Shown here: one piece after another, positions 1-10,504 of the stretch | How the letters are laid out: each line of letters starts with the position of its first letter | Numbering within the stretch: the stretch's first letter is position 1 | Assembly (NCBI GenBank): GCA_003215635.1 | Contig: QCKC01000001.1 | Coordinates: 1 to 64,000 of the forward strand | Length of the DNA: 64,000 bases | Source of the DNA: Prochlorococcus sp. AG-409-J19 | Lineage (GTDB): Bacteria; Cyanobacteriota; Cyanobacteriia; PCC-6307; Cyanobiaceae | Direction: 5' to 3' | Notes under the pieces: model-generated | What the model was told of the DNA's origin: nothing | Databases searched by the model: none | What the model saw: only the letters and a program-made list of their open reading frames with translations | Translations under genes and position numbers: made by a program

Positions 1-121
1 TAAAACCTTGATTTATTAAATATTGATAATACTTTGCTGCTTCTTGAATATTACCTTCTAAATGAAACTTAATTGCTTCATTAAGTATTTGTTTTTTAGA
101 CGGTTTGGAATATGAATTCAT
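1..121 (-). CDS. TPR-like protein, N-terminal part only
   Basis: This is the first 40 codons of a minus-strand gene that runs off the left edge. The ATG is at 121. The visible residues include KQILNEAIKFHLEGNIQEAA followed by KYYQYLINQGF, which has the alternating small and aromatic pattern of a first tetratricopeptide repeat. Picocyanobacteria carry several large TPR proteins that begin this way, some with a C-terminal glycosyltransferase or sulfotransferase domain. The rest of this protein is outside the window, so no activity can be assigned. Confidence 0.6.
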   Translation of the reverse strand, partial: MNSYSKPSKKQILNEAIKFHLEGNIQEAAKYYQYLINQGF

Positions 122-194
122 TAGACAAATTTATTCACACCAGCCAATTTCAGGTTTTTGGACTCGCATGAACTCCTCTGAACCTATTTTAAAC

Positions 195-282
195 GGAGAG
201 GGAGGGATTCGAACCCTCGACAGAAGTTGCCTCCTGTAACTCCTTAGCAGGGAGCCGCTTTCAACCACTCAGCCACCTCTCC
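195..282 (-). tRNA. tRNA-Ser(GCU)
   Basis: The 88-nt class II tRNA folds on the minus strand. The acceptor arms GGAGAGG and CCTCTCC pair, the T loop is GGTTCGAATCC, and there is a long variable arm. The anticodon loop CTGCTAA gives GCU, which reads AGC/AGU serine codons. No CCA end is encoded. Confidence 0.95.
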
Positions 283-346
283 AGATACTTTTCAAGTTTA
301 TCAATACCGTTCTCAGAAAGCTCAATTATTCAGGAGAAGCAAATCT

Positions 347-1501
347 TCAAACGATTAATCTCGGTAAACGATGCCTAAACCCACAAAGAACTTCCCATGG
401 AATCGACCCGCTCAAATTAGCCCATTCATGAGGGGTAATTGACGCATCTCCGTCAACCCCTAATAGAGTTACAACATTTCCTACCTCTAGGTCTGGAGAA
501 TCAGTTGCATCCAAGATCAACTGATCCATAGTTATTGAACCTATTTGTGGTATGAATTTGCCGTTAGCTAAAACCGAAATTTTACCTGAAAGAGCTCTAC
601 TCACCCCATCGGCATAACCAATGCCAAGAACTGCAAGTTTTGTGGGCCTAGATGTTATAAATTTATGCCCATAACTAACTCCTACTCCTGAGGGCACATT
701 GCGAATTAATGTCACTCGAGTCTTTACAGATAATGCAGGTTTAAGATCTAAATTTTTCGCAGCATCTTCAATAGGATTGTAGCCATAAATAGCCAATCCA
801 ACTCTAACCATATCATAATGCAAACTCTTATCTCTAAGAGTGCCTGCAGAATTAGCTATATGTCTACAAAAACATGTACTTAACTGAGGCAATTGCTTCA
901 ATATATTATCAAATCTTGTTTTTTGTAGCTTCGTTATAGCTGCAGACTCACCTTTAAAATCCCCATCGGCACTAGCTAGATGACTATAAATTCCTACAAG
1001 TTCAATTGAACTTTGTTTTCTGATAAATTCAACCAAATTAAGTGCTTGATTTAATTCACAACCAAGCCTTGACATTCCAGTATCTACTTTCAAATGTACC
1101 TTGAAATTTACACCACTTTTTAAAGCAAGTTTTTGACACAAAAAAGCTTCTTTAAAACCACTCAATGTTGGCATTAAATTCCATTTAAGACAGGCTTCGA
1201 GTTCGTTGGGATCAATAATACTTCCAAGTACCAAAATTGGGACATTAAGGCCTGACTCCCGCAGCTCAATCCCTTCTTGCGATGTCGCAACACCAAGGCT
1301 AGTAGCACCACCCTTAATGGCAGCTCTAGAGACAGTGAGCGCACCATGTCCATATCCATCTGCTTTGACTACTGCCATTAAAGAACTTCCACGTTCAAGG
1401 CTCTTAATCAAACTCCGCGTGTTTGATTCCAAAGCTGAGAGATTGACTTCCAACCAAGCTCTTTGACGGGGATTTACTTGAGTGAGATTGTCTTCTCGCA
1501 T
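347..1501 (-). CDS. alr: Alanine racemase
   Basis: This PLP enzyme interconverts L- and D-alanine and so supplies D-Ala for peptidoglycan. At 384 residues it has the usual full length. The PLP lysine lies in AVVKADGYGHG (Lys46), and the second catalytic base, a tyrosine, lies in VGVSYGHKF (about Tyr278). The N-terminal TIM barrel and C-terminal beta domain (ending in a cell-wall-type WEVLCGF motif) are both present. It starts at an ATG 21-48 nt from the divergent HNH gene, so the two probably share a short promoter region. It is a clear housekeeping gene with nothing missing. Confidence 0.95.
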   Translation of the reverse strand: MREDNLTQVNPRQRAWLEVNLSALESNTRSLIKSLERGSSLMAVVKADGYGHGALTVSRAAIKGGATSLGVATSQEGIELRESGLNVPILVLGSIIDPNELEACLKWNLMPTLSGFKEAFLCQKLALKSGVNFKVHLKVDTGMSRLGCELNQALNLVEFIRKQSSIELVGIYSHLASADGDFKGESAAITKLQKTRFDNILKQLPQLSTCFCRHIANSAGTLRDKSLHYDMVRVGLAIYGYNPIEDAAKNLDLKPALSVKTRVTLIRNVPSGVGVSYGHKFITSRPTKLAVLGIGYADGVSRALSGKISVLANGKFIPQIGSITMDQLILDATDSPDLEVGNVVTLLGVDGDASITPHEWANLSGSIPWEVLCGFRHRLPRLIV

Positions 1502-1548
1502 CTCATTAAAATACTGAAAACGTGCGCCATGATCATGTTGTGGTTAGC

Positions 1549-2076
1549 ATGCCGCGTATTGAAGGGACTGGAATGGTCCAGGTTCTTGTTCTCAATGCCT
1601 CCTACGAGCCTTTGAACATTACGACTTGGCGTAGAGCCATCGTCATGATGATTAAAGGTAAAGCTGAGAGTATTGAAGAAGATTCAAGTCGAATACTAAG
1701 AGCAGATACAATGCTGCCAACAGTTATACGACTGCGCCAATTTGTCAAAGTTCCTTTCCGAGAACTACCGCTCACAAGGAAACATATTTTTGAAAGAGAT
1801 AGATATACCTGTCAATATTGCGGCACAAGTTCATGCAAATTATCCATAGATCACGTCTTGCCTCGCAGTCGAGGAGGAGCAGATATATGGGAAAACGTTA
1901 CCACCTGCTGTTTGACTTGTAATGTTTCCAAGGGAAATCGCACTCCTAAAGAAGCAAATATGAATATAAAAAGTGAACCTCGCAGACCACTTAATAATTT
2001 CCATTTTCAAGCCAGAAAACAAATCGAATCAGGCATGCATACTGAATGGAGAAAATATCTAATTGGATGGAACTAA
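1549..2076 (+). CDS. HNH endonuclease family protein
   Basis: This is a small HNH nuclease of the type found in all cyanobacteria. The core has a zinc-binding CQYC pair, then SIDHVLPRSRGG (the DH of the HNH motif), then the second pair CCLTCN followed by KGNRTP. The N-terminal half (VLVLNASYEPLNITTW) is the conserved cap of this family. The frame is open from a GTG at 1522. I prefer the ATG at 1549 because it still precedes the conserved cap, and ATG 1573 is also possible. Its biological role is unknown: it is not next to a methylase or an intron, so a restriction or homing role is not supported. Confidence 0.85.
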   Translation: MPRIEGTGMVQVLVLNASYEPLNITTWRRAIVMMIKGKAESIEEDSSRILRADTMLPTVIRLRQFVKVPFRELPLTRKHIFERDRYTCQYCGTSSCKLSIDHVLPRSRGGADIWENVTTCCLTCNVSKGNRTPKEANMNIKSEPRRPLNNFHFQARKQIESGMHTEWRKYLIGWN

Positions 2077-2092
2077 AAAATAAAATATCAAT

Positions 2093-3199
2093 CTAAGAAT
2101 CATGCTGAGCAACAAGTTGCTCCATTTGTTTTTTCTGTTCATCAGCAATACAAGCATCAATTATTTCCTCTAATTGACCATCCAGCAATGGCTCAAGCGC
2201 AAAATTAATACCTAAACGATGATCAGTTGAACGATTATCTTTGTAATTATAAGTTCTAATTTTTTCACTCCTATCACCTGTTCCAACTTGAGCTTTTCTC
2301 GCAGAACTTTCACGTGCATTTGCTTCTGCTATTTGTCTTTCAAGCAATTTGGCTCGAAGAATCTCCATAGCCCTTTCTCGATTCTGTAATTGAGAGCGTT
2401 CCTGAGTACAAAAGACTCGTATCCCAGTAGGTTTATGCAATAAATCGACTGCTGTTTCTACTTTGTTGACGTTTTGACCTCCTGCTCCACCAGAACGAGC
2501 AGTACTTATCTCTAAATCACTAGGATCTATCTGCACCTCAACAGGATCAGCTTCTGGCATAACAGCAACAGTGGCAGTCGAAGTATGAACCCTTCCTTGA
2601 GATTCTGTTGCAGGTACTCTCTGAACCCTATGAACTCCAGCCTCAAACTTCAGTTGGCTAAAAACCGAATCACCCTTAACAGAAATAATTAATTCTCTAA
2701 ACCCACCTAAATCAGCTTCTGTGCCACTTATGGGTTGAACTGCCCAGCCCACTCGCTGTCCATAACGTTCATACATACGAGCCAAATCACCGGCCCAAAT
2801 GCAAGCCTCATCTCCCCCTGCACCTGCACGAATTTCAAGCATTACACTTCTATCATCACGAGGATCTTTAGGTAACAATGCAATAGTTAACCGCTTAATA
2901 AGTGCACTCCTAAGAGATTCAAGTTTTCTCAATTCTTCCTGAGCTAAAGATTCCATTTCTTCATCGCCTCTACTCTCTTTCAAAAGCGCACTTGTTTCAT
3001 CCTCCTCAATTTCTATCTTTAACAGGGATTGATAATCTAAAACTAAAGGCTCCAAACGTGCTCTTTCTCTAGCTATAGTCTCTAACTTCTTAGGATTAGA
3101 AGCTACATCAGGATCTGCCAATTGCCTTTCAAGACTTGCAAAACTTGATTTAGCTGCCTCAAGCCTTGTTTTTAGAGTTAATAAATTAAATCCAATCAT
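2093..3199 (-). CDS. prfA: Peptide chain release factor 1
   Basis: RF1 recognises UAA and UAG stop codons and triggers peptide release on the ribosome. The stop-codon-reading tripeptide PAT (residues 196-198, in VQRVPATES) is the RF1 form; RF2 carries SPF. The peptidyl-transferase motif GGQ is at 240-242 ([11 protein letters not shown]). The length of 368 residues is normal. It is the last gene of the long ribosomal cluster and is separated from rpmE by about 50 nt. Its 3' end faces the HNH gene with only 16 nt between the stop codons, which leaves no room for a long terminator. Confidence 0.95.
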   Translation of the reverse strand: MIGFNLLTLKTRLEAAKSSFASLERQLADPDVASNPKKLETIARERARLEPLVLDYQSLLKIEIEEDETSALLKESRGDEEMESLAQEELRKLESLRSALIKRLTIALLPKDPRDDRSVMLEIRAGAGGDEACIWAGDLARMYERYGQRVGWAVQPISGTEADLGGFRELIISVKGDSVFSQLKFEAGVHRVQRVPATESQGRVHTSTATVAVMPEADPVEVQIDPSDLEISTARSGGAGGQNVNKVETAVDLLHKPTGIRVFCTQERSQLQNRERAMEILRAKLLERQIAEANARESSARKAQVGTGDRSEKIRTYNYKDNRSTDHRLGINFALEPLLDGQLEEIIDACIADEQKKQMEQLVAQHDS

Positions 3200-3250
3200 C
3201 TAAGAATTCAAAGCTTAGTCTTCATAAAGACCTAAAATAAAATGGCTATT

Positions 3251-3541
3251 TTAGGTTTCAGCATCGTCAGTTTTTTGTTGTTTTTCATCTAAAGATCTTG
3301 TTTTCATTTCTTTGTCTTTTGTCACAGAGTCTGGACTACCCATTCCATACTTACGCATAAAGCGATCGACTCGTCCTTCCGTATCCAAAATTTTCTGAGT
3401 ACCTGTAAAGAATGGATGATTGCCGCTCCAAACATCTACATGAATTTCTTTTTGAGTGGAGCCAGTAGTCATTACTACCTCCCCATTACAGATGACTTTG
3501 GCATCGGGATACCAAGTTGGATGAATTTCAGGCTTTGGCAT
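3251..3541 (-). CDS. rpmE: 50S ribosomal protein L31
   Basis: This is large-subunit protein L31. The start MPKPEIHPTWYPDAKV and the SGNHPFFTGTQK block are typical. It has only one cysteine (VICNGEVV), so this is the zinc-free form that lacks the CxxC pairs. The tail is longer and more charged than in E. coli: about 20 extra residues rich in Lys, Asp and Glu, ending DDAET. It lies between rpsI and prfA, as in other picocyanobacteria. Confidence 0.93.
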   Translation of the reverse strand: MPKPEIHPTWYPDAKVICNGEVVMTTGSTQKEIHVDVWSGNHPFFTGTQKILDTEGRVDRFMRKYGMGSPDSVTKDKEMKTRSLDEKQQKTDDAET

Positions 3542-3582
3542 ATGTAAAAATTTGGATTGAATTAAAAGTATTTAGAGAGAGA

Positions 3583-3993
3583 TCAACGTTTGGAGAACTG
3601 AGGTGCCTTGCGAGCTTTCTTTAAACCATACTTTCTACGTTCCTTAGCACGTGGATCCCGACTCAAGTGTCCCTCAATCTTAAGAGGCTTACGGTTATCT
3701 GGGGACAACTCGCATAAGGCCCGAGCAGCTCCTTGCTTAATCGCATCAGCTTGTCCTGTTAAGCCACCTCCTTTAACATTTACCAGAACATCATATTGCT
3801 CATTAAGACCTAGAGTTTGAAGTGGTGCTTTAACTGCTGCAATATAGGCAGGATTAAAGTTTAGATAATGATCTCCAGGTCTTCCATTAATAGTAATGAT
3901 TCCCTTGCCAGGCACAAGGCGAACTCTAGCTACTGATGTCTTACGACGGCCAGTTCCCCAATAAACAACACTGGATTGATTAGATACACTCAT
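3583..3993 (-). CDS. rpsI: 30S ribosomal protein S9
   Basis: This is small-subunit protein S9. It starts with [16 protein letters not shown] and ends in [12 protein letters not shown], whose C-terminal Lys-Arg tail reaches the P-site tRNA. Its ATG overlaps the stop of rplM by four bases (ATGA), which indicates translational coupling of the L13-S9 pair that is conserved across bacteria. Confidence 0.95.
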   Translation of the reverse strand: MSVSNQSSVVYWGTGRRKTSVARVRLVPGKGIITINGRPGDHYLNFNPAYIAAVKAPLQTLGLNEQYDVLVNVKGGGLTGQADAIKQGAARALCELSPDNRKPLKIEGHLSRDPRAKERRKYGLKKARKAPQFSKR

Positions 3994-4442
3994 GAGGAAG
4001 AAATAGCGGAATCAATTTTTAAAGATTGTGGCTTTTGTGCAACATGTGGGTGACTAGATCCTCTGTAGACTTTCAACTTACGAAACAACTGCCTTCCCAA
4101 AGCGTTATGAGGAAGCATGCCTTTTACAGCCTTTTCAATTATTCGCTCGGGAATTCGCGCTTGAAGTGAATTAAACGTTTCAACCTTCATCCCTCCTGGA
4201 CGCCCAGAATGTCGACGATATAGCTTTTGAGATGACTTATTACCTGTTACTCGAATCTTTTCTGCATTAATCACAACAACGAAATCACCTAGGTCGAGAT
4301 GAGGTGTGAAATTAGGATTTTTTTTACCGCGTAGTATTGAGGCAACTTCTGAGGCAAGTCTGCCAAGCGTCAGATCCTGGGCATCGACAAGATACCACTG
4401 GCGATTAATGGAATCGATTGGAGGAATTGAAGTCTTGTTCAT
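3990..4442 (-). CDS. rplM: 50S ribosomal protein L13
   Basis: This is large-subunit assembly protein L13. The signature [19 protein letters not shown] is near the N-terminus, and [18 protein letters not shown] lies in the C-terminal half. The reading frame is open from 4496, but I place the start at ATG 4442 ([10 protein letters not shown]). This gives 150 residues, the usual picocyanobacterial length, and the upstream 18 codons look non-conserved. It is followed by rpsI with an ATGA overlap. Confidence 0.93.
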   Translation of the reverse strand: MNKTSIPPIDSINRQWYLVDAQDLTLGRLASEVASILRGKKNPNFTPHLDLGDFVVVINAEKIRVTGNKSSQKLYRRHSGRPGGMKVETFNSLQARIPERIIEKAVKGMLPHNALGRQLFRKLKVYRGSSHPHVAQKPQSLKIDSAISSS

Positions 4443-4617
4443 CGCGCCGGCATCGCGGTTCTTAGATGGCCCATTGCAATCAATGGTACGGGGCAATGAG
4501 CTGAAGGTTTAAGGATCTAGATCCTGCTAAAGCTCAAGCAACCACTTTACACTTTAATGGGATTGAAATTACCAAATTTACGTTCCAGCAAGAATGTCTA
4601 CCGATGGGAAAACTATC

Positions 4618-5505
4618 CTAAAAAACCGCTGAGCCACTCTCTAAAGGAGCAATAGGTGGCTTAGGTGGAGAGTCGTTATATCTCAAAGAATATTTAGGGA
4701 ATGAATCAATAGAAACAAATTCAGGAAAAACTGGCATTTCATAACCTGCCCTCAAAAAACAGAGCCCATTAGCGGGGGCAGCTTCTTTTACCTGGTCCCT
4801 TCGCAAATGTTGCCAGCGATTTTCAAAAACATCAAAACCGATCCTATGTTCACCTAAGGCTACTAATTGTCCCACCAATAATCTAATCATTCCATACAGG
4901 AATCCAGTCGCTTGAATCTCGATGCTAATTAAATCCCCATATCTCTCTAGTTCAATTGCTTGTATAGTTGTATAAGCATTAGCCCTGTTACTACCTGAGC
5001 GCTGAAATGCTGAAAAATCATGGTATCCAAGTAAGCCCTTTAAAGCAACTCTCATTAACTTTTCATCTAATCGATATGCATATCGGTGCCATGACCAATT
5101 TGATAAAAAAAGATTTGGGCGACAACCGTTATAAATCAAGTAACGATAACGTCTATAAATAGCTGAATAACAAGCATGCCAACTTAATGGTTTCTCAATT
5201 GCATCTCGAACTCTTATCGATTTTGGCAATCTTCCATTAAGCGCTGACATCCATCTTTTAGGAGGGATCGGCCCACAACAATCAAAATGAACTACTTGAC
5301 CTGCGGCATGTACTCCTGAATCTGTACGGCCTGCTGCAATAACCCTTATTGGCTTATATGGATCTAATTGTTGAATCGTATTTTCCAAAACTCCTTGTAC
5401 ACTTTGCCCTTCGCGCTGTCGTTGCCAGCCACAAAAATGATTGCCTTCATATTGGAGGCATAAGGCAATCCGCCGAAGAACTAAAGGCTCATCATTGGGC
5501 GCCAT
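4618..5505 (-). CDS. truA: tRNA pseudouridine synthase A
   Basis: TruA isomerises uridines 38-40 in the anticodon stem-loop of tRNAs. The catalytic aspartate is in [11 protein letters not shown] (Asp62). The N-terminal [12 protein letters not shown] block and the later [14 protein letters not shown] block are also family hallmarks. At 295 residues it is slightly longer than E. coli TruA, with a non-conserved proline-rich tail. It lies between rplQ and rplM in the ribosomal cluster. A gap of about 175 nt to rplM holds no gene that I can see and may contain an internal promoter. Confidence 0.93.
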   Translation of the reverse strand: MAPNDEPLVLRRIALCLQYEGNHFCGWQRQREGQSVQGVLENTIQQLDPYKPIRVIAAGRTDSGVHAAGQVVHFDCCGPIPPKRWMSALNGRLPKSIRVRDAIEKPLSWHACYSAIYRRYRYLIYNGCRPNLFLSNWSWHRYAYRLDEKLMRVALKGLLGYHDFSAFQRSGSNRANAYTTIQAIELERYGDLISIEIQATGFLYGMIRLLVGQLVALGEHRIGFDVFENRWQHLRRDQVKEAAPANGLCFLRAGYEMPVFPEFVSIDSFPKYSLRYNDSPPKPPIAPLESGSAVF

Positions 5506-5555
5506 ATTTTCTGGCGGCAGCGGATGAAAGGAATTAATACCTAACCATAAAAGAG

Positions 5556-5906
5556 TTAAACAAGCTCAATAATTGCCATTTCGGCGTTATCCCCTCTACG
5601 TCGAACGGTTCTAATTATTCTGGTATAACCACCTTTTCGATCACCATAACGATCTTGTGCCTTTTCAAATAGAGAGTGTACAAGCTTTTTGTCATAAATA
5701 AAGCCAATGGCACGTCTCCTTGAAGACAATGTTCCCTCTTTAGCCAAGCTAATCATTCTCTCTGCTTGATCTCGTAAAGCCTTCGCTCTTGCTCGAGTTG
5801 TGGTTACTCGGCCTTCACGAATCAACTGTGTGGTCAACCCACGCAACATTGCTTTCCTCTGATCAGCTGGGCGTCCAAGTTGGGGAACTCTGCATTGATG
5901 TCTCAT
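5556..5906 (-). CDS. rplQ: 50S ribosomal protein L17
   Basis: L17 sits near the peptide exit tunnel of the large subunit. The start [20 protein letters not shown] and the RMISLAKEG segment are typical, and 116 residues is normal. It follows rpoA after 35 nt, the usual rpoA-rplQ order. Confidence 0.95.
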   Translation of the reverse strand: MRHQCRVPQLGRPADQRKAMLRGLTTQLIREGRVTTTRARAKALRDQAERMISLAKEGTLSSRRRAIGFIYDKKLVHSLFEKAQDRYGDRKGGYTRIIRTVRRRGDNAEMAIIELV

Positions 5907-5941
5907 GGTTCTAAATAATTCTTTGATAAAAAAGCAAAAAG

Positions 5942-6880
5942 TTAGAGTGCTGTTCTGCTTTGGGGAATCGATATTCCAATGCGCTCAAGAGCTTCAATGA
6001 CCTCATCAGCAGACTTGGAGCCAAAATTCTTAATTTCAAGTAAATCTTCATAACTAAAGCCCATAAGATCTGACACTGAATTGACTTGGGCCCTTTTCAA
6101 ACAGTTATAAGCCCTCACTGAAAGATTTAATTCTTCTAGTGGAATTTGTGCTTCTGCAGAAGGTTCAGGCTCCACAGGTATTTCTTCAACCATAGTGACT
6201 GTCGCCAATGGTTGAAACAACTCTATTAATTGATTGGCCGCTTCAGCTAAGGCATCATCCGGAGTCGTTGATCCATCCGTCACGATCTCCATCCTCAACC
6301 TCTCTCTGGTTGAACCTCCTTCAGCAACTGCAGTCTCATCGATTGTGAAATTAACCCGTTGAACAGGCATAAAGACTGCATCGATCTGCAATAAATCAAT
6401 CGCACTAACTTCTTCGTTATGTCTGTCTACTGGGCGATAGCCGATACCCCGTTCAACATGAACTTCTAATTCCAAGCTATGTCCAGTATGAACTGTGGCA
6501 ATCGGACGATCTCCATCAACAATTTGCACTTGAGAGGAGAACTGAAGATCTTTAGCCTTAACTTCCGCAGGACCAGAAACAACTAGTCTGCCAATTTCCA
6601 ATTCTTCACTTCGGCTATTAACTGAAACCTGTTTGCAATTCAACAAGATATCTAAAACATCTTCGCGCACCCCTGGCACTGTTGCGTATTCATGATTAAC
6701 GCCAGCTATTCGGACTGCTGTTATTGCACTTCCCTCAAGACTTCCCATCAAAACACGTCTTAAAGAATTCCCCAATGTTGTTGCTTGGCCCCTTTCTAAA
6801 GGGCCAATAAGGAAAACTCCTGTCTGAGCTCGATCATCTGAGACTTGATGGTCGATCCTGTCGATCTGGTATTGCAACAC
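5942..6880 (-). CDS. rpoA: RNA polymerase alpha subunit
   Basis: The alpha subunit dimerises to scaffold RNA polymerase. The N-terminal assembly domain (about residues 1-230) contains [15 protein letters not shown]. After a linker rich in Glu and Pro, the C-terminal domain (about 245-305) contains [20 protein letters not shown] and the helix-hairpin-helix ending in [13 protein letters not shown], which contacts promoter DNA and activators. The length of 312 is normal for cyanobacteria. A gap of about 70 nt separates it from rpsK. Confidence 0.96.
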   Translation of the reverse strand: MLQYQIDRIDHQVSDDRAQTGVFLIGPLERGQATTLGNSLRRVLMGSLEGSAITAVRIAGVNHEYATVPGVREDVLDILLNCKQVSVNSRSEELEIGRLVVSGPAEVKAKDLQFSSQVQIVDGDRPIATVHTGHSLELEVHVERGIGYRPVDRHNEEVSAIDLLQIDAVFMPVQRVNFTIDETAVAEGGSTRERLRMEIVTDGSTTPDDALAEAANQLIELFQPLATVTMVEEIPVEPEPSAEAQIPLEELNLSVRAYNCLKRAQVNSVSDLMGFSYEDLLEIKNFGSKSADEVIEALERIGISIPQSRTAL

Positions 6881-6948
6881 GGTCTAAAACGGGAGAAGGA
6901 GAATAGTGAAAGGTGGGAATTTAAATACCCAAGAAATGATCAAATCGA

Positions 6949-7341
6949 TCAAACTCGGCGACGTTTAGGTCGTCGACAACCGTTATGAGGTAGTGGAGTG
7001 ACATCACGGATCAAGGTGATTTCCAGACCTGCAACCTGCAAAGCTCGGATAGCTGTCTCACGTCCTGAGCCCGGACCCCTCACAAGAACTTCAATCTGGC
7101 GCATACCTTGTTCAAGTGCACGCCTGGCAGCTGCTTCCGCGGCTGTTTGAGCTGCGAATGGGGTACCCTTTCGAGCACCTTTAAAACCACTTGCTCCTGC
7201 AGATGACCAAGAAATAACTTCGCCTGAAGTGTCAGTAATCGAAACGATCGTGTTATTGAAAGTACTTTGAATATGAACAACGCCATTAGGAACGTTGCGC
7301 TTAGACTTTTTAGAGCCTGATTTCTTAGTGGGAGTGGCCAT
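6949..7341 (-). CDS. rpsK: 30S ribosomal protein S11
   Basis: S11 lines the mRNA exit channel in the platform of the small subunit. The motifs [16 protein letters not shown] and [14 protein letters not shown] are diagnostic, and the basic tail [12 protein letters not shown] ends the protein. It has 130 residues. It lies between rpsM and rpoA in the normal alpha-operon order. Confidence 0.96.
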   Translation of the reverse strand: MATPTKKSGSKKSKRNVPNGVVHIQSTFNNTIVSITDTSGEVISWSSAGASGFKGARKGTPFAAQTAAEAAARRALEQGMRQIEVLVRGPGSGRETAIRALQVAGLEITLIRDVTPLPHNGCRRPKRRRV

Positions 7342-7403
7342 ATACTTGGGGCCTTGGGAAAATTAGGGTTAGTAGGGTCTTTTCGGTTAAGTAAGAGGAA
7401 AAA

Positions 7404-7769
7404 TTATTTCTTCTTACCTGCAACAGTTTTACGCGCTCCTCTACGAGTGCGAGCATTTGTACGAGTTCGTTGACCTCGAACAGGCAAACTCATTCGATGT
7501 CGCCGACCACGAACACATCCAATATCTTGAAGGCGCTTGAGAGCCATGCCCTCTTGCCTACGAAGATCGCCTTCAATAGTGAAGGATTCAGTGGCATTAC
7601 GAAGTTTCTGAACATCGCCATCCTCTAGATCCTTTACTCGAATATCCGGATTAACTCCGGTTTTTTCAAGAATGGTTTTGGCTCTTGTAAGGCCAATTCC
7701 ATAGATGTAAGTGAGAGAAACTTCAACCCGTTTTTCACGGGGTATGTCAACTCCTGCAATCCTTGCCAC
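7404..7769 (-). CDS. rpsM: 30S ribosomal protein S13
   Basis: S13 forms intersubunit bridges at the head of the 30S particle. The conserved N-terminus [20 protein letters not shown] begins directly after a GTG codon at 7769, so I use that start (121 residues). The frame is open to 7829, but the extra 20 codons are not S13-like. The basic C-terminus ([20 protein letters not shown]) is normal. The GTG start is the only non-ATG start I assign with confidence in the ribosomal cluster. Confidence 0.94.
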   Translation of the reverse strand: MARIAGVDIPREKRVEVSLTYIYGIGLTRAKTILEKTGVNPDIRVKDLEDGDVQKLRNATESFTIEGDLRRQEGMALKRLQDIGCVRGRRHRMSLPVRGQRTRTNARTRRGARKTVAGKKK

Positions 7770-7885
7770 TGAGGAACAAATCGATGGGAACAAAAACCAC
7801 CTAAAAGGCGGCAAATCTGTATGAAACATTCATTGATGAAAATAACCAATGAATGCCAAATCCAGGAATAAAGGCAGATAGGGAT

Positions 7886-7999
7886 CTAACCCTGTCTCTG
7901 CTTGTGCTTAGGAACGGTGCAGATCACCATTACCTTGCCGTGGCGGCGAATCACCCGGCACTTGTCGCACATTTTCTTTACTGAGGCTCGCACCTTCAT
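7886..7999 (-). CDS. rpmJ: 50S ribosomal protein L36
   Basis: This is a 37-codon gene read directly from the sequence. It starts [20 protein letters not shown] and ends PKHKQRQG. The four zinc ligands are visible as CDKC, then Cys27 in VICTV and the His in PKHK, the zinc-ribbon form of L36. It lies between adk and rpsM. In many bacteria infA lies just upstream; here it is absent from that place. Confidence 0.93.
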   Translation of the reverse strand: MKVRASVKKMCDKCRVIRRHGKVMVICTVPKHKQRQG

Positions 8000-8045
8000 A
8001 GGGTGTGGCTACACAAATTTCCAAACAGCAATCCTACAACACCAT

Positions 8046-8594
8046 TCACTTGAGTAAGTTCTCTATGCGTTTTGTTATCACCTCGATACTTCCAGTCGCA
8101 TTAACTCCTGACAAGAGGCCCTGTTGACTGTAGTAATCAATTAAAGGAGCCGTCTTATCCAAATAGACTTCAAGTCTGTGACGAATTACTTGCTCATTAT
8201 CATCTGATCTACCGCGAGCTAGCAATCTCTTCACCAAGATCTCATCATCCAATTTCAACAAAACAACAGCTTCGATAGGCTGATCAAGTCTTACAAGCAG
8301 GGTTTTTAGAGCTTGGGCTTGAATTACCGTTCGAGGGAATCCATCTAATATCCATCCGCCTTCTTGAGATGAAAGTCTGGTTTCTACAATTGATAAAACC
8401 AATTCATCACTAACAAGCTCGCCCTGACTCATGACCCTTGCAGCCTCATTGCCTAATACTGATTTCGCCGCAACTTCTGCTCTTAATAAATCACCAGTAG
8501 ACAAATGCATTAATCCATTTATCTGGCAGATCTTCTCTGCCTGAGTACCTTTACCAGCGCCTGGAGGACCTAAAAAAAGAAGTCGCTTTTTCAT
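8046..8594 (-). CDS. adk: Adenylate kinase
   Basis: Adenylate kinase converts ATP and AMP to two ADP and so balances the adenylate pool. The P-loop is GPPGAGKGTQ at residues 9-18, followed by the AMP-site segment HLSTGDLLRAEV and the WILDGFPRT motif. At 182 residues it is the short type with a reduced lid domain and no zinc cysteines, as usual in cyanobacteria. It sits directly behind secY with 22 nt between them. Confidence 0.95.
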   Translation of the reverse strand: MKKRLLFLGPPGAGKGTQAEKICQINGLMHLSTGDLLRAEVAAKSVLGNEAARVMSQGELVSDELVLSIVETRLSSQEGGWILDGFPRTVIQAQALKTLLVRLDQPIEAVVLLKLDDEILVKRLLARGRSDDNEQVIRHRLEVYLDKTAPLIDYYSQQGLLSGVNATGSIEVITKRIENLLK

Positions 8595-8616
8595 AAAGCA
8601 ATCCGGATGAGAAAAA

Positions 8617-9936
8617 TCATTGACGAACTAACCCCTCATATCGCTGAGAAATAACATAAGTCTGAACCTGCTTGGCTGTGTCAATAGCTACACCAACCAG
8701 AATCAACAAAGAAGTTGCCCCTAAACCTTGAAATGTTTGGACATTCGTGGCGCGCTCAACTGCTGCAGGAATAATTGCAACTGCCCCGAGAAATAAGCCA
8801 CCCAACAAAGTCAAGCGGTTTTGAACACCCGACAGATAATTGACTGTTGCACTGCCTGGCCTTACACCAGGTATCGCCACTCCTCCTCTCTTAAGGTTTG
8901 AGGCTATATCAATTGGATTAATAGTTAATGATGCATAGAAATATGCAAAGCCAAGAATTAATGCAAAAAATGCAATTGCATAAGGCCAAGGATTAGAAGC
9001 ACCTGGATTTAAGGCACTAGCAGCCCTAATAAGCAAAGAATTCTTGGTGATATTTGCAATAGTAATTGGAAGGAAAATCAAAGCCGAAGCAAAAATTATT
9101 GGCATAACACCTCCTGCATTTAATTTGAGTGGCAAATAGCTTTGTCTATTAGGAAGTAAACTAGAGCCTCCTATCTGCCTCTTGGCACTAACAATTGGTA
9201 ATCGGCGAGAACCTTCCTGAACGAATATTATTCCAACAATAGTCACCAAAAAAACAAGTAAAAGAACAATAATACCAACAACATCATTTCTATCACCAGT
9301 CTGGGCTTTCTCAATTGTTGAACTAAGAGCCTTAGGAAGAGTAGCTACTATATTCAAAAAAATAACCAAAGAAGCTCCTTGGCCAATACCTTTCTCAGTG
9401 ATAATTTCACTGAGCCACATAACAATCATAGATCCCGTAACGAGTGCCAAGGATGTTTGCAATACAAAAACAGCCTCACTTAAACCTTCCACTGAATATT
9501 GTCTTAAAATCAAAGAGAAAATAACACTCTGAACTAATCCCCAACCCAAGGCAACATATCGAGTAATCTGAGCAATCTTTCTTCGACCTGCTTCACCTTC
9601 ATTTTTTTGCAGATCTTCTAATTGCGGCAAAGCAGCCGTCAACAATTGAAGAATTATTGAAGCATTAATGAAAGGCAGTATTCCCAAAGCAAATATCCCT
9701 AAAGTGGAGATTCCACCGCCAGTAAAAATATCCAGGAAACCAATAAGTTGTCCTCCTTGTTGCAAAAAACCTTGGAAAGCAACCCTATCAATTCCAGGCA
9801 TAGGGATATAGATCCCCAAACGTATTAATAAGAGCAAACCTAAAGTGGTTAACACCCGGCCTCTGAGCTCAGGATTTTGAAACAACTGAGTAATTACTTC
9901 CGTTGCGCTTGGGTTGCGACCCCGACTAACAAGCAT
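8617..9936 (-). CDS. secY: Preprotein translocase subunit SecY
   Basis: SecY is the central channel of the Sec translocon. It serves plasma and probably thylakoid membranes in cyanobacteria. The 439-residue protein has ten predicted membrane helices. Hallmarks are the plug-region segment GIYIPMPGIDRVAF, ISTLGIFALGILPFINASII, and the cytosolic loop RRLPI. It follows rplO after a gap of about 100 nt that may hold a promoter. It is cotranscribed with adk, judging by spacing. Confidence 0.96.
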   Translation of the reverse strand: MLVSRGRNPSATEVITQLFQNPELRGRVLTTLGLLLLIRLGIYIPMPGIDRVAFQGFLQQGGQLIGFLDIFTGGGISTLGIFALGILPFINASIILQLLTAALPQLEDLQKNEGEAGRRKIAQITRYVALGWGLVQSVIFSLILRQYSVEGLSEAVFVLQTSLALVTGSMIVMWLSEIITEKGIGQGASLVIFLNIVATLPKALSSTIEKAQTGDRNDVVGIIVLLLVFLVTIVGIIFVQEGSRRLPIVSAKRQIGGSSLLPNRQSYLPLKLNAGGVMPIIFASALIFLPITIANITKNSLLIRAASALNPGASNPWPYAIAFFALILGFAYFYASLTINPIDIASNLKRGGVAIPGVRPGSATVNYLSGVQNRLTLLGGLFLGAVAIIPAAVERATNVQTFQGLGATSLLILVGVAIDTAKQVQTYVISQRYEGLVRQ

Positions 9937-10039
9937 GAACGAGGAAAAATTGATTTACTTGTGAATTCCACTCAATCTAATTAGAAATTAATCAAATAAA
10001 CACAAAAGCTTTTGCTAGTGGATCTAGATGATCGATTTC

Positions 10040-10492
10040 TCAATCAAGAATTGTACAAGTGCCTCCTAAGGATTCAATCTTGGTGCGAGCGGAGGCTGTA
10101 AAGGCAGCTGCCTGAACTACAAGCTTGACTTTAAGATCACCATTTCCCAAAACCTTAAGTGGATACTTAGGACTGGTAACCAATCCGGATTTAACAAGGG
10201 AGTCGAGGTTAACTGTGCTCCCTTCTTTAAGGCTATTTAGCGCTGCAACATTAACTATGGTGTAAGACTTTGGATTCACCAAAGGAAAATGTTTCAGTTT
10301 TGGAACCCTTCTATACAAAGGCATTTGTCCACCTTCAAAACCCGGTCTAGTTGGTCTTCCTGATCTTGATTTTTGACCACGCATACCAAATCCGCAACTT
10401 GCACCTTGACCTGCCGCTATTCCACGGCCTTTGCGCAATTTGCGCCGTCTTGCCCCAGAATTTGCTTTTAAAGATTCGAGTTTAAGTTTCAT
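10040..10492 (-). CDS. rplO: 50S ribosomal protein L15
   Basis: L15 is a late-assembly large-subunit protein. The glycine- and arginine-rich N-terminus ([20 protein letters not shown] then RGQKSRSG) and [18 protein letters not shown] are typical. It has 150 residues. It follows rpsE directly, with no rpmD (L30) gene between them, as expected in cyanobacteria. Confidence 0.95.
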   Translation of the reverse strand: MKLKLESLKANSGARRRKLRKGRGIAAGQGASCGFGMRGQKSRSGRPTRPGFEGGQMPLYRRVPKLKHFPLVNPKSYTIVNVAALNSLKEGSTVNLDSLVKSGLVTSPKYPLKVLGNGDLKVKLVVQAAAFTASARTKIESLGGTCTILD

Positions 10493-10504
10493 GGGTAATC
10501 AAAT

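Noticed and set aside
1549-2076. HNH gene as part of a mobile intron or restriction system
   Set aside because: No methylase, intron structure or repeats flank it; it is the stand-alone HNH type found in cyanobacteria generally.
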